Shown piece after piece: positions 25,541-33,938 of a stretch of DNA of 56,062 nt. The DNA is taken from assembly GCA_949289145.1 (NCBI GenBank), contig CASEML010000071.1, positions 1-56,062 on the forward strand, read 5' to 3'. The DNA comes from an uncultured Eubacteriales bacterium. Its GTDB lineage: Bacteria > Bacillota > Clostridia > Lachnospirales > Lachnospiraceae. Positions within the stretch are counted from its first letter, which is position 1. Every line of letters starts with the position of its first letter. The notes below the pieces were generated by a model. That model was not told the DNA's origin, did not search any database, and saw nothing but the letters and a program-made list of their open reading frames with translations. The translations under genes were made by a program, and so were the position numbers.

Positions 25541-27355
25541 ATGGCACATATTGATCAGAGTAAAATTAGAAATTTTTGTATTGTGGCACATATCGATCAC
25601 GGTAAATCCACATTGGCAGATAGAATTATTGAAAAAACCGGGCTGCTGACCAGCAGGGAAATGCAGTCTCAGGTGTTAGATAATATGGATCTGGAGAGAG
25701 AACGTGGCATCACCATTAAGGCACAGGCAGTGCGTATTGTATATAAGGCGGAAGACGGGGAGGAGTATATCTTCAACCTGATTGACACTCCGGGGCATGT
25801 AGATTTTAATTATGAGGTTTCTAGAAGTCTTGCGGCCTGTGACGGCGCTATTCTTGTAGTAGATGCTGCTCAGGGAATCGAAGCCCAGACACTGGCAAAT
25901 GTGTATCTTGCATTGGATCACAACTTAGATGTGTTTCCGGTGATTAATAAAATCGATCTGCCAAGTGCAGAACCTCAGCGTGTCATTGATGAAATTGAAG
26001 ATGTGATTGGTATTGAAGCCCAAGATGCACCGCAGATTTCAGCCAAGGCAGGCATTAACATTGAACAGGTGTTAGAGCAGATTGTAAGTAAGATTCCGGC
26101 ACCACAGGGCGATCCTGAGGCACCACTTAAGGCATTGATTTTTGATTCGCTCTACGATGCCTATAAGGGTGTGATCGTATTCTGCCGTATCAAAGAAGGA
26201 ACTGTTAAGAAAGGTACCCAGGTACTTATGATGGCAACGAAAGCCACAGCAGAAGTGGTAGAAGTAGGTTATTTTGGTGCAGGTCAGTTTATTCCATGTG
26301 AAGAATTAAGTGCCGGAATGGTAGGATATTTCACAGCCAGTATCAAAAATGTAAAAGATACCAGAGTAGGTGATACGGTGACAGACAAGAACAATCCATG
26401 TGCAGAGCCGCTTCCGGGGTATAAAAAGGTAAATCCTATGGTGTTTTGCGGTCTTTATCCGGCGGACGGAGCAAAATATCCTGATTTAAGAGATGCTTTA
26501 GAAAAGCTTCAGTTAAATGATGCTTCCTTACAATTTGAAGCAGAAACTTCCATTGCCTTAGGTTTTGGATTTCGCTGTGGATTTTTAGGACTATTGCACT
26601 TAGAGATCATTCAGGAGCGTCTGGAGCGTGAATACAATCTGGATTTGGTAACCACAGCGCCGGGAGTTATTTATAAAGTACACAAAACCAATGGAGATGT
26701 GATTGAACTGACCAATCCTTCCAATTTGCCGGATCCTTCTGAAATCGATTATATGGAAGAACCTTTTGTGACTGCAGAAATCATGGTGACAAAGGAATTT
26801 ATCGGTCAGATCATGGACTTGTGTCAGGAGCGCCGTGGTATTTATATCAGTATGGAGTATATTGAGGAAACAAGAGCACTGATCAAGTATGAACTGCCGC
26901 TGAATGAAATTATCTATGACTTCTTTGATGCCTTAAAATCCCGTTCGAAAGGTTATGCTTCCTTTGATTATGAGATGAAGGGATATGTACAGTCTTCCCT
27001 TGTGAAGTTAGATATTCTGATCAATAAGGAGGAAGTGGATGCATTATCCTTTATCGTGCATGAAAGCACAGCTTACGAACGAGGAAGGAAGATGTGTGAA
27101 AAGTTAAAGGAAGAAATTCCAAGACATTTGTTTGAAATTCCTATTCAGGCAGCGGTGGGAAATAAGGTTATTGCCAGGGAAACGGTAAAGGCAATGCGTA
27201 AGGACGTGCTTGCGAAATGTTACGGGGGTGACATTACCCGTAAGAAAAAACTTTTGGAAAAACAAAAGGAAGGAAAAAAGAGAATGCGTCAGGTGGGCAA
27301 TGTAGAAATTCCACAGAAAGCATTTATGAGTGTGTTGAAGTTAGATGATAAGTAA
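25541..27355 (+). CDS. lepA: Elongation factor 4 (LepA), translational GTPase
   Basis: 604-aa GTPase that acts on ribosomes during translation stress and assembly. G motifs are clear: G1 [14 protein letters not shown]3 DTPGHVDF and G4 NKIDLPSA. The elongation factor domains II and III follow ([13 protein letters not shown]), then the LepA-specific C-terminal domain with [24 protein letters not shown]. Length is normal. AGGAGG precedes the ATG. Its 3' end overlaps hemW by 11 nt. This neighbourhood (spoIIP-lepA-hemW) is widespread in Firmicutes; the hrcA-grpE-dnaK genes that follow in Bacillus are missing here. Confidence 0.98.
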   Translation: MAHIDQSKIRNFCIVAHIDHGKSTLADRIIEKTGLLTSREMQSQVLDNMDLERERGITIKAQAVRIVYKAEDGEEYIFNLIDTPGHVDFNYEVSRSLAACDGAILVVDAAQGIEAQTLANVYLALDHNLDVFPVINKIDLPSAEPQRVIDEIEDVIGIEAQDAPQISAKAGINIEQVLEQIVSKIPAPQGDPEAPLKALIFDSLYDAYKGVIVFCRIKEGTVKKGTQVLMMATKATAEVVEVGYFGAGQFIPCEELSAGMVGYFTASIKNVKDTRVGDTVTDKNNPCAEPLPGYKKVNPMVFCGLYPADGAKYPDLRDALEKLQLNDASLQFEAETSIALGFGFRCGFLGLLHLEIIQERLEREYNLDLVTTAPGVIYKVHKTNGDVIELTNPSNLPDPSEIDYMEEPFVTAEIMVTKEFIGQIMDLCQERRGIYISMEYIEETRALIKYELPLNEIIYDFFDALKSRSKGYASFDYEMKGYVQSSLVKLDILINKEEVDALSFIVHESTAYERGRKMCEKLKEEIPRHLFEIPIQAAVGNKVIARETVKAMRKDVLAKCYGGDITRKKKLLEKQKEGKKRMRQVGNVEIPQKAFMSVLKLDDK

Positions 27356-28532
27356 AAAGTTAGGGTTATATATTCATATTCCTTTTTGTATCAGAAAATG
27401 CGGTTACTGTGATTTTTTATCCTTCACTGCTTCAGATCAGGTGAAGGAACAGTATGTGCAACAATTAATAAGAGAACTACAAGTGCGTTCTGCTGCCTTT
27501 AAGGACTATTTTCTAGATACAGTCTTTTTAGGAGGCGGGACGCCTTCTGTTTTGGAGGGAAGACAGATTGCCGAGATTATGGAGGCGGTACAGGGAAATT
27601 TTAAATTAGAAAGAAATGCAGAGATTACAATGGAGATGAATCCTGGGACAGTAAATGAAGAAAAGCTTATAGCATATCGTAAAGCAGGAATCAACCGCAT
27701 CAGTTTCGGCGTGCAGTCTATGCAGAATAAAGAGTTAGAACTTCTAGGGAGAATTCATACGGTAGAAGACTTTTTACAAAACTATAAGGCAGCCAGAAAG
27801 GCTGGATTTTCGAATATTAATATGGATCTGATGTCGGCTCTTCCAAATCAGACATTAAAGGATGTGAAAAAGAACTTGACAGAGGCGGCAAAACTTTCAC
27901 CGGAGCATTTGTCCTGTTACGGACTGATGATTGAAGAAGACACACCATTTTATCAGGTATATGAGGAACAGGAACTTCGCCGGCAGGCAGGAGAGGAACG
28001 ACAGGAAGATGCTCTGCCTACGGAACAGTCAGAACGAGAAATGTATCAGTGGATCAGTGATTTTTTGGAAGAACAGGGATATGTGCATTATGAAATATCC
28101 AATTATGCAAAGCCTGGCATGGAATGCAAGCATAATTTGAAATATTGGGAGCAGAAGGAATACCTAGGAGCAGGTTTGGGAGCAGCCTCTTTTGTGGGAG
28201 ATATCCGTTGGAGCAATCTGAGAACTATGGAAGAATATCTGCAAGCAGATATTGAACAGGAGCCGGAAAAACTTGTGGAAGAGCGGGAGGTTGTTAATGA
28301 AATCTCTGCTATAGAGGAATTTATGTTTTTAGGACTTCGCACAATACAGGGGATTTCAAAAACTGAATTTTATCAAAGCTTTGGAAAGGAATATATGCAG
28401 GTTTACCAAACGGTACATCATAAAATGATAAGTCAGGGATTACTGGAAGAGGAAGGAGACAGGGTTCGGTTGACGAAACAGGGGATAGATGTGAGTAATT
28501 ATGTGATGGGGGAGTTTATGCAGGTATTATAA
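27345..28532 (+). CDS. hemW: HemW, radical-SAM heme chaperone (coproporphyrinogen oxidase-like)
   Basis: 395-aa radical-SAM protein of the HemN-like group. The cluster motif C15-x3-C19-x2-C22 ([11 protein letters not shown]) is present; the fourth cysteine found in true HemN is a Phe here, which marks HemW rather than coproporphyrinogen dehydrogenase. The SAM GGGTPS segment and the C-terminal HemN domain ([13 protein letters not shown]) follow. HemW is thought to handle heme transfer. A charged insert of about 20 residues lies near 205-225. The gene overlaps lepA by 11 nt and is translationally coupled. Confidence 0.95.
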   Translation: MISKKLGLYIHIPFCIRKCGYCDFLSFTASDQVKEQYVQQLIRELQVRSAAFKDYFLDTVFLGGGTPSVLEGRQIAEIMEAVQGNFKLERNAEITMEMNPGTVNEEKLIAYRKAGINRISFGVQSMQNKELELLGRIHTVEDFLQNYKAARKAGFSNINMDLMSALPNQTLKDVKKNLTEAAKLSPEHLSCYGLMIEEDTPFYQVYEEQELRRQAGEERQEDALPTEQSEREMYQWISDFLEEQGYVHYEISNYAKPGMECKHNLKYWEQKEYLGAGLGAASFVGDIRWSNLRTMEEYLQADIEQEPEKLVEEREVVNEISAIEEFMFLGLRTIQGISKTEFYQSFGKEYMQVYQTVHHKMISQGLLEEEGDRVRLTKQGIDVSNYVMGEFMQVL

Positions 28533-28587
28533 CCAAATCGTATTAAGTGTTTTATACAATGCAGCAAGAAACATAACGTAAACAGCA

Positions 28588-28625
28588 GTGGGGAGATTCT
28601 TTCAGAACTCCCCACGTAGTTTTTT
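28588..28625. terminator. Bidirectional terminator between hemW and sigK
   Basis: GTGGGGAG (28588-28595) pairs with CTCCCCAC (28608-28615), with TTTTTT at 28620-28625 on the plus strand. The sigK stop codon (28602-28604) lies in the loop. Confidence 0.75.
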
Positions 28626-29228
28626 CAGTGCATGTTTTTCAATTCTGGAAACATAAGAACGGGAAATTCCCAGTTCATCAGCGATTTCCTGCTGGGTTTT
28701 TGTTTTTTGATTATATAGTCCGTACCGCATGGAAATCACATATTGCTCCCTCTCATTGAGTATTTTTGGGAGGATATCATAGAGTTTTTTCGTATCCTCA
28801 TTTAAGGTAACTTTGTCAAAGATATCGGGTTCATCTGAAACAAATATTTCCATAATGTTTATCTCATTTCCTTCTTTGTCTGTGCCGATAGGTTCGTACA
28901 GGGAAACATTTTTGGTATGTTTTTTGCGGTTACGGAAAAACATTAAGAGCTCATTGTCAATGCATCTTGCGGCATAAGTGGCAAGACGACAGTTTTTTTC
29001 AGCGTTAAAGGTAGAAATTGCCTTTATCAGGCCGATGGTGCCTACCGAGATTAAATCTTCGTTATCTTCTGGGGCAAAGGGATACTTCTTGACAATATGT
29101 GCGACCAAACGCAAATTTCGCTCAATTAGTATATTTTTTGCTTCAAGGCTGCCTTCTTGGTATTGGTTCAGATAGTAAGCTTCTTCGGAAGCAGACAATG
29201 GTTTTGGAAAAGTCTTCAAAAAAAGCAC
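28602..29228 (-). CDS. sigK: RNA polymerase sporulation sigma factor sigma-K
   Basis: Late mother-cell sigma factor, 208 aa. The order KTFPKPLSASEE, IERNLRLVAHIVKKY, region 2 with EDLISVGTIGLIKAISTF, region 3 and region 4 helix-turn-helix TQQEIADELGISRSYVSRIEK is that of SigK. The reading frame is intact, with no skin-type element. There is no pro-sequence: an in-frame stop lies only about four codons upstream of the GTG, so sigma-K is made directly in mature form, as reported for Clostridioides difficile. Start is GTG at 29228 (overlapping AGAGG) or TTG at 29219, which is better spaced from it. Confidence 0.95.
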   Translation of the reverse strand: MLFLKTFPKPLSASEEAYYLNQYQEGSLEAKNILIERNLRLVAHIVKKYPFAPEDNEDLISVGTIGLIKAISTFNAEKNCRLATYAARCIDNELLMFFRNRKKHTKNVSLYEPIGTDKEGNEINIMEIFVSDEPDIFDKVTLNEDTKKLYDILPKILNEREQYVISMRYGLYNQKTKTQQEIADELGISRSYVSRIEKHALKKLRGEF

Positions 29229-29280
29229 CTCTAAGCCTATTTAATACATTCTATGTAAAATTGGGCTGATTGGTGCTTTT
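29221..29280 (-). repeat. Inverted repeat around the sigK start
   Basis: AAAAGCACC (29221-29229) and GGTGCTTTT (29272-29280) are perfect inverted copies 42 nt apart. In the sigK mRNA the 3' copy covers the GTG start and is followed by a T run. With so long a loop the stem may be weak. CATAGAAT inside the loop resembles a sigma-E -10 box (CATACANT), but I see no good -35 box. Confidence 0.35.
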
Positions 29281-29309
29281 CCATATGGGGAAAATTTCCC
29301 TAAACCGAT

Positions 29310-30890
29310 TTAACCTTTCCGGTTGGCAGGTTCGATGTTGATTTCTTTCCCTTTGATCTTCACATGTTCCATAGCATTTAATACTTCGGAAGCAAATTCT
29401 TTTGGAACCTCTACAAAGGTGTATTTGTCGAATATGTCGATTGTTCCAACTAGCTTTCCAGGCATACCACTCTCACCAGCAATGGCGCCTAAAATATCGC
29501 TTGGACGTACATTTTGTTTTTTACCGATATTGATAAACAGACGTACCATGCCGTCTTTGGCACCAGTATCTCCAAAATCAATGGTCTGCTCAGTCTGGTC
29601 GCTGCCCAGTGCGGTTTTTAAGAAAGCGGCGGCAAGTTCTAGACTGCTGTAATCCTCATTGTTAATGTGATCTTCAATGACATTTACCATGGAAGTTAAG
29701 TCTTCGTTGGCGATTACATCGCTTAAACGTTTTAAAATTTTTTCTGTTTTTGTATTGTTTACATCATCTAAAGATGGAACAGGCTGTGCTTTAATCTTGG
29801 TTTTGCAGTAGCGCTGGATATCTTTTAACTTGTAGACTTCTTTGCCCCAGATAAAATTGAACGCAACACCACATCTGCCGGCTCGCCCAGTACGTCCGAT
29901 ACGATGTACATAATATTCTTCATCCTGCGGCAGATCATAGTTAAACACGGCTTCCACGTCGTCTACGTCAATACCTCTGGCAGCCACATCGGTAGCCACT
30001 AAAATTTCGGTTCGTCCGTTTCGGAAGCTGTTCATGACGCGGTCACGTTGGGACTGTTTTAAATCCCCGTGCAAACCTTCGGCAAAGTAGCCCCGTCCCT
30101 TTAGGGCAGATACTAATTCGTCTACTTGACGTTTGGTATTACAGAATACCAAAGAAAGCTTTGGATCATAAATATCTAGTAGACGGCAGAGAACCTCTTC
30201 CTTTTTTCTAGGTCGCACTTCATAATAAAATTGATCGATATTTGGAACGGTAAGTTCTTTTTTTACTACTTTTACAATTTCAGCATCTTTTTGAAATTTT
30301 TTGGTGATTTCTAAGATTGGCTGTGGCATGGTAGCCGAAAATAAAATAGTCTGTCGCTGTTCTGGAACCTTAGAGAGAATAGTTTCCATATCTTCCCGAA
30401 AGCCCATATTTAACATTTCATCGGCTTCGTCCATAACTATAGTGTGAACAAAATCAAATTTTACAGTTCTTCTGTCCATGTGGTCTATAATACGTCCCGG
30501 TGTTCCGATTACTATTTGGACACCGCTTTTTAAAGAGCGGATTTGTTTTACGATATCCTGACCGCCATATACAGGAAGAATTTTAAGACCGTGCATAAAT
30601 TTGGAAAGATTTCGAAGTTCATCTGCCACCTGAATGGCAAGTTCTCTGGTAGGGCAGAGCACGATTGCCTGCAGATGTTTGGTAGAAATATCAATTTTCT
30701 GGAGCAGCGGTATTCCGAAAGCCGCTGTTTTACCGGTACCCGTCTGCGCCTGTCCCAGCACATCACCGCCTTTCATAATCAAAGGAATGGCTTTGGTTTG
30801 TATAGGTGTTGCTTCTTCGAATCCCATTTCTGTTACACCTCGAAGAATTTTTGGTTCTAAATCTAGTTCGTCAAATCTAACTGTTTCCAT
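29310..30890 (-). CDS. DEAD-box ATP-dependent RNA helicase with DbpA-type RNA-binding domain
   Basis: 526-aa RNA helicase. The core is complete: Q motif ATPIQTKAIP, motif I AQTGTGKTAAF, Ia PTRELAIQ, II DEADEML, III SAT, V ATDVAARGIDV and VI HRIGRTGR. The C-terminal 80 residues (VRLFINIGKK...IKGKEINIEPA) look like the DbpA RNA-binding domain found in DbpA/YxiN and CsdA helicases, so a role in 23S rRNA maturation or cold-adapted RNA turnover is likely. An in-frame start at 30944 exists, but AAAGGAG precedes the ATG at 30890. The transcript has an 85-nt leader with a terminator-like hairpin at its very start. Confidence 0.95.
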   Translation of the reverse strand: METVRFDELDLEPKILRGVTEMGFEEATPIQTKAIPLIMKGGDVLGQAQTGTGKTAAFGIPLLQKIDISTKHLQAIVLCPTRELAIQVADELRNLSKFMHGLKILPVYGGQDIVKQIRSLKSGVQIVIGTPGRIIDHMDRRTVKFDFVHTIVMDEADEMLNMGFREDMETILSKVPEQRQTILFSATMPQPILEITKKFQKDAEIVKVVKKELTVPNIDQFYYEVRPRKKEEVLCRLLDIYDPKLSLVFCNTKRQVDELVSALKGRGYFAEGLHGDLKQSQRDRVMNSFRNGRTEILVATDVAARGIDVDDVEAVFNYDLPQDEEYYVHRIGRTGRAGRCGVAFNFIWGKEVYKLKDIQRYCKTKIKAQPVPSLDDVNNTKTEKILKRLSDVIANEDLTSMVNVIEDHINNEDYSSLELAAAFLKTALGSDQTEQTIDFGDTGAKDGMVRLFINIGKKQNVRPSDILGAIAGESGMPGKLVGTIDIFDKYTFVEVPKEFASEVLNAMEHVKIKGKEINIEPANRKG

Positions 30891-30924
30891 TGAATACTCC
30901 TTTCTAGAGTGCTGCGAAAAAACC

Positions 30925-30970
30925 GCAAAAAAATAGGGGTACATTCTGCCTTTTCAGAATAACTTACCCC
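30925..30970 (-). terminator. Attenuator-like hairpin in the helicase leader
   Basis: On the minus strand GGGGTA (30965-30970) pairs with TACCCC (30936-30941), and ATTCTG (30955-30960) pairs with CAGAAT (30943-30948). A run of seven T follows (plus-strand A run near 30926-30932). No minus-strand gene lies just upstream that needs ending, so it probably controls the helicase mRNA itself. Confidence 0.6.
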
Positions 30971-30981
30971 AATATTTCATT

Positions 30982-31010
30982 ATCATAACAGAATTGTAGG
31001 AGATTTGCAA
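30982..31010 (-). promoter_or_regulatory. sigma-A promoter for the DEAD-box helicase
   Basis: On the minus strand TTGCAA (31005-31010), exactly 17 nt, TATGAT (30982-30987). The expected start near 30975 lies just before the hairpin at 30936-30970. Confidence 0.6.
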
Positions 31011-31033
31011 GATGGAGATTCTTAAAAAAGTAT

Positions 31034-31119
31034 AAAGGGGTAGCAGTTCAGTCCTGGTAACCGTCAAGCCTGAACTATTACTAAAAGATACTACAACCTG
31101 CAATATACCCCTTTTCAAA
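31034..31119. repeat. Intergenic repeat copy A (CAGTTCAG / CTGAACT)
   Basis: GCAGTTCAG near 31042 and CCTGAACT near 31069 are inverted ends of a small hairpin. The right half (TCCTGGTAACCGTCAAGC, then CTGAACTATTAC) matches the copy at 43728-43776 with about five differences over 30 nt. Outer arms AAAGGGGTA and TACCCCTTT enclose it. It lies directly upstream of the degV remnant. Confidence 0.55.
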
Positions 31120-31181
31120 CGCGTATAATTATGTTATCATAAGTAGTAATGAAAACCACGTAAAAAGGAAGGGAGATTTCT

Positions 31182-31295
31182 ATGAGCTACAAAATTATTG
31201 TAGATAGTTGTGGTGAATTGACAGAAGAAATGAAAAATAGCGGAAAGTTTGAGAGTATTCCGCTGACGTTACAGATAGATGGTATGAACTTATAG
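31182..31295 (+). pseudogene. degV: Truncated, frameshifted degV remnant
   Basis: ATG at 31182, with a strong AAGGGAG site, opens a 37-codon frame (MSYKIIVDSCGELTEEMKNS...) that matches the N-terminus of DegV-family fatty-acid-binding proteins and stops at TAG (31293-31295). Inserting one base after 31283 restores YELIDD, the continuation expected of DegV, so a single-base deletion broke the frame. The similarity ends about 20 nt later, and the remaining 240 or so codons are missing. Sequence up to the fluC start (31386) shows no coherent gene. A TATAAT box at 31124-31129 may be the old promoter. Confidence 0.75.
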
Positions 31296-31386
31296 ATGAT
31301 ACCCATTGTAATTGTTCAGTTGATGGCGGTAATATTATTGCTGTGTAAATGGGCATTTGTGTTGCTGTAATAATTGGAGGAATTTG

Positions 31387-31764
31387 ATGTTAGATTGTAT
31401 TGCTGTGGGAATAGGAGGGTTTCTTGGTTCAGTGGGGAGATATCTCATTGGGAAAATCCCCATGAAAAATCCTACCTTATTTCCCATTACAACGTTATTG
31501 ATTAATATAGCAGGGTCATTTTTGATTGGCTGCATTATGGCAATCGCTGCAAAGAACAGTAATATAAACCCAAGACTGATACTTTTTTTGAAGGTGGGAA
31601 TATGTGGCGGTTTTACAACTTTTTCCACATTTTCACTGGAAACAAGTGAGTTAATAAATTCAGGAGAAATATTAACAGCGTTAATTTATGTTATTGCCAG
31701 TGTAGGTTTTGGATTGCTTGCAGTTATATTGGGACAATATGTCATTGGCAATGGTGCGGTCTGA
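31387..31764 (+). CDS. fluC: Fluoride channel FluC/CrcB
   Basis: 125-aa membrane protein with four hydrophobic segments, forming a dual-topology dimer that exports fluoride. Signature segments are GGFLGSVGRYLIG near the start, the pore Asn in TLLINIAGSFLIG and GGFTTFSTFSLE. GGAGG at 31376-31380 favours the ATG at 31387 over an in-frame start at 31357. Many Clostridia carry two fluC genes in tandem; only one is intact here. It follows the degV remnant directly, so it may use the old degV promoter. Its stop codon lies inside a copy of the CTGAACTG repeat. I saw no fluoride riboswitch upstream. Confidence 0.93.
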   Translation: MLDCIAVGIGGFLGSVGRYLIGKIPMKNPTLFPITTLLINIAGSFLIGCIMAIAAKNSNINPRLILFLKVGICGGFTTFSTFSLETSELINSGEILTALIYVIASVGFGLLAVILGQYVIGNGAV

Positions 31765-31772
31765 ACTGTCAC
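31758..31772. repeat. Half-copy B of the CTGAACTG repeat
   Basis: GGTCTGAACTGTCAC differs from the right end of the element at 35848-35861 (GGCTGAACTGTTAC) by two substitutions in the shared core. It supplies the fluC stop codon TGA (31762-31764). No left end lies close by; the nearest is copy A at 31042. Confidence 0.45.
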
Positions 31773-31801
31773 GACTGAGGTTTAAATTCCCATTTAGGGT
31801 G

Positions 31802-31830
31802 TTGACGAATTGTCGGAAATGTCCTATTCT
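31802..31830 (+). promoter_or_regulatory. sigma-A promoter for glf
   Basis: TTGACG (31802-31807), 17 nt, TATTCT (31825-31830). Confidence 0.6.
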
Positions 31831-31875
31831 TAATATGATTGATTATTTAACATGAAAGATAGGAAAAGGAAAGTT

Positions 31876-32985
31876 ATGAGTAAAAAGTATGATTATTTAG
31901 TAGTAGGAACAGGATTATTCGGAGCGATTTTTGCATATGAGGCTAACAAAAGAGGCAAAAAGTGCCTTGTGATTGACAAGCGTCCAAATGTGGCCGGAAA
32001 TATTTATACGAAGGAAATGGAAGGAATTCAGGTGCACCAGTATGGAGCGCATATTTTCCATACCAGCAACAAAGAAGTATGGGATTATATTGGACAGTTT
32101 GCAGAATTTAACCGTTATACCAACTCACCGGTGGCAAGGTATAAGGATGAATTGTACAACCTTCCGTTTAATATGAACACATTTAGTAAAATGTGGAATA
32201 TCAAAACGCCGAAGGAAGCCAAGGAAATCATTGCAAAGCAGATTGCAGAGGCTAAGGTGGAAAATCCAAAGAACTTAAAAGAACAGGCAATTTCTTTGGT
32301 TGGTAAGGATATTTATGAAAAATTGGTGGAAGGTTATACAGAGAAGCAGTGGGGCAAGCGTGCTACAGAACTTCCGGCGTTTATAATTAAAAGACTTCCG
32401 GTTCGTTTTACTTATGATAACAATTACTTTAACGATAAATATCAGGGGATTCCTATTGGCGGTTATACCCAGATTATTGAGAAAATGTTAGAGGGTATTG
32501 AAGTTCGCCTGAATACAGATTTTTTTGCTGACAGAGAAAACTTAACAGCAGAAGCAGAAAAAATCGTGTTTACTGGTATGATTGATGAATTTTATGATTA
32601 TAAGTTTGGCGAATTAGAATACAGAAGCCTTCGGTTTGAAACAGAAGTGTTAGACGAAGAAAACTATCAGGGAAATGCGGTAGTGAATTATACAGAATAC
32701 GAAGTGCCATATACAAGAATTATTGAACATAAGCATTTTGAATTGACGGAACAAAATCCAAATAAGACTGTAATCACTAGAGAATATCCTGCCACATGGA
32801 AAAAGGGTGATGAACCCTACTATCCAATGAATGATGAAAAGAACAATGCATTATATGCAAAATATAAAGAATTGGCAGACAAGGAAGAACATGTTATTTT
32901 CGGTGGAAGACTGGGAATGTACAAGTATTTTGATATGCACAATGTGGTAGCAGAAGCTTTGAAATGTGTGCAAGAAGAATTGTAA
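31876..32985 (+). CDS. glf: UDP-galactopyranose mutase
   Basis: 369-aa flavoenzyme that interconverts UDP-galactopyranose and UDP-galactofuranose, the donor for galactofuranose in surface glycans. The FAD-binding start YLVVGTGLFGAIFAYE, the GNIYT and QYGAHIFHTSNKEVW segments, and C-terminal GRLGMYKYFDMHNVV are characteristic. The ATG at 31852 is in frame, but AAGGAAAG before the ATG at 31876 fits better. It has its own promoter and terminator, and no glycosyltransferase or flippase is adjacent, so the polysaccharide it serves is encoded elsewhere. Confidence 0.96.
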   Translation: MSKKYDYLVVGTGLFGAIFAYEANKRGKKCLVIDKRPNVAGNIYTKEMEGIQVHQYGAHIFHTSNKEVWDYIGQFAEFNRYTNSPVARYKDELYNLPFNMNTFSKMWNIKTPKEAKEIIAKQIAEAKVENPKNLKEQAISLVGKDIYEKLVEGYTEKQWGKRATELPAFIIKRLPVRFTYDNNYFNDKYQGIPIGGYTQIIEKMLEGIEVRLNTDFFADRENLTAEAEKIVFTGMIDEFYDYKFGELEYRSLRFETEVLDEENYQGNAVVNYTEYEVPYTRIIEHKHFELTEQNPNKTVITREYPATWKKGDEPYYPMNDEKNNALYAKYKELADKEEHVIFGGRLGMYKYFDMHNVVAEALKCVQEEL

Positions 32986-33013
32986 TCATATAACTAAAAA
33001 AAGAAAAACAGGA

Positions 33014-33054
33014 AAGGAGCCGTGGCTTTTCAGCGTTAAAAGCCACAGCTCCTT
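33014..33054. terminator. Bidirectional terminator between glf and the PHP gene
   Basis: AAGGAGC (33014-33020) and TGGCTTTT (33023-33030) pair with AAAAGCCA (33038-33045) and GCTCCTT (33048-33054); a 2x2 mismatch interrupts the stem. Confidence 0.7.
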
Positions 33055-33098
33055 GCTGTATCTATGTAACATAATAAAAGGTTCCCTAAAGTCATCTG

Positions 33099-33926
33099 CT
33101 ACTGTTTTAAATTGTTCCAAACTTCATCAGGCACCTTAAGGTTGCCGCGGCCTACGCCCAAATCAATATAAGGCTTATTTTTTCCATGAAAATCAGAGCC
33201 GCCGCTAATGGTAAGATGATATTTTTTGGCAAGCTGCCGGATCACTGCTTCATCTGCCCGGTTGTAGGTAGAGTAGATAGCTTCAATACCAATTAAACCA
33301 TGTTTGGCCAGATATGCCACTAATTCTTCTAATTCTTTCACCGGAAGTTTATACAAAATCGGGTGAGCAAGAACCGGAATGCCTTTGGCTTCTAAAATTA
33401 AACGAATTGATTGTACCGGATTTACTTTTTCACGGGGTACATAACAAGGTCCGTTATCACCGATATATTTGTTAAAAGCAGTTTCTAATTGTGAAATATA
33501 TCCTTGCTCTAACAGAAACCGGGCGAAATGAGCTCTGGTAATGACAGAATCAGGAAAACGTTTTTTAAGCTGCTCCATGGTTACGGGAAGTCCCTTTTCT
33601 GTCAGAAGTTTACACATCTTTTCGTTCCTAATATCTCTGGAATCTGTAAACCGTTTCAATTTCTCAACAAAACAGGGGTTTTCGAAGTCAATGTTCAAAC
33701 CAACAATATGAATATCTTTTCCCTTATATTCCGTAGAAAATTCAATTCCGGGTATCAATTCTAAGCTGGTTCCCTCTGAAGCCTTTAGAGCTTCTTTTAA
33801 CCCTCCGATGGTATCGTGGTCAGTGACAGCTAAAGCGGAAAGTCCTTTTTCTACTGCATATGCTACCAGTTCGGCAGGAGAAAAAGTACCATCGGAAGCA
33901 GTGGTATGTGTATGCAAATCAACCAT
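33099..33926 (-). CDS. PHP-domain phosphoesterase (nucleoside 3',5'-bisphosphatase-like)
   Basis: 275-aa metal-dependent phosphoesterase of the PHP superfamily. The metal ligands are visible: DLHTHTTASDG (H5, H7, D12) at the start, VTDHDT, PGIEFS and the C-terminal GSDFHG. This single-domain form resembles YciV/RnmAM, which acts on 3',5'-nucleoside bisphosphates and 5' ends of small RNAs; that substrate is inferred from the family. GAGG lies before the ATG. It follows the ABC-F gene on the same strand after 12 nt, so the two are one operon. Confidence 0.9.
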   Translation of the reverse strand: MVDLHTHTTASDGTFSPAELVAYAVEKGLSALAVTDHDTIGGLKEALKASEGTSLELIPGIEFSTEYKGKDIHIVGLNIDFENPCFVEKLKRFTDSRDIRNEKMCKLLTEKGLPVTMEQLKKRFPDSVITRAHFARFLLEQGYISQLETAFNKYIGDNGPCYVPREKVNPVQSIRLILEAKGIPVLAHPILYKLPVKELEELVAYLAKHGLIGIEAIYSTYNRADEAVIRQLAKKYHLTISGGSDFHGKNKPYIDLGVGRGNLKVPDEVWNNLKQ

Positions 33927-33938
33927 AACAGTACCTCA

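Noticed and set aside
28602-29228. skin-like element interrupting sigK
   Set aside because: The sigK frame is continuous from region 2 to region 4.
31296-31386. Possible fluoride riboswitch upstream of fluC
   Set aside because: The conserved GGNGATGG...CTGATG-type core of the crcB motif is not present; the stretch looks like decayed coding sequence.
31349-31387. 12-codon frame MGICVAVIIGGI overlapping the fluC start, perhaps a fluC paralogue remnant
   Set aside because: Too short to judge; the resemblance to a FluC N-terminus is weak.
31034-31772. Composite transposon bounded by repeat ends around degV-fluC
   Set aside because: The ends are imperfect, copy A already has its own partner end and no transposase is present, so it is kept only as a weak hypothesis.
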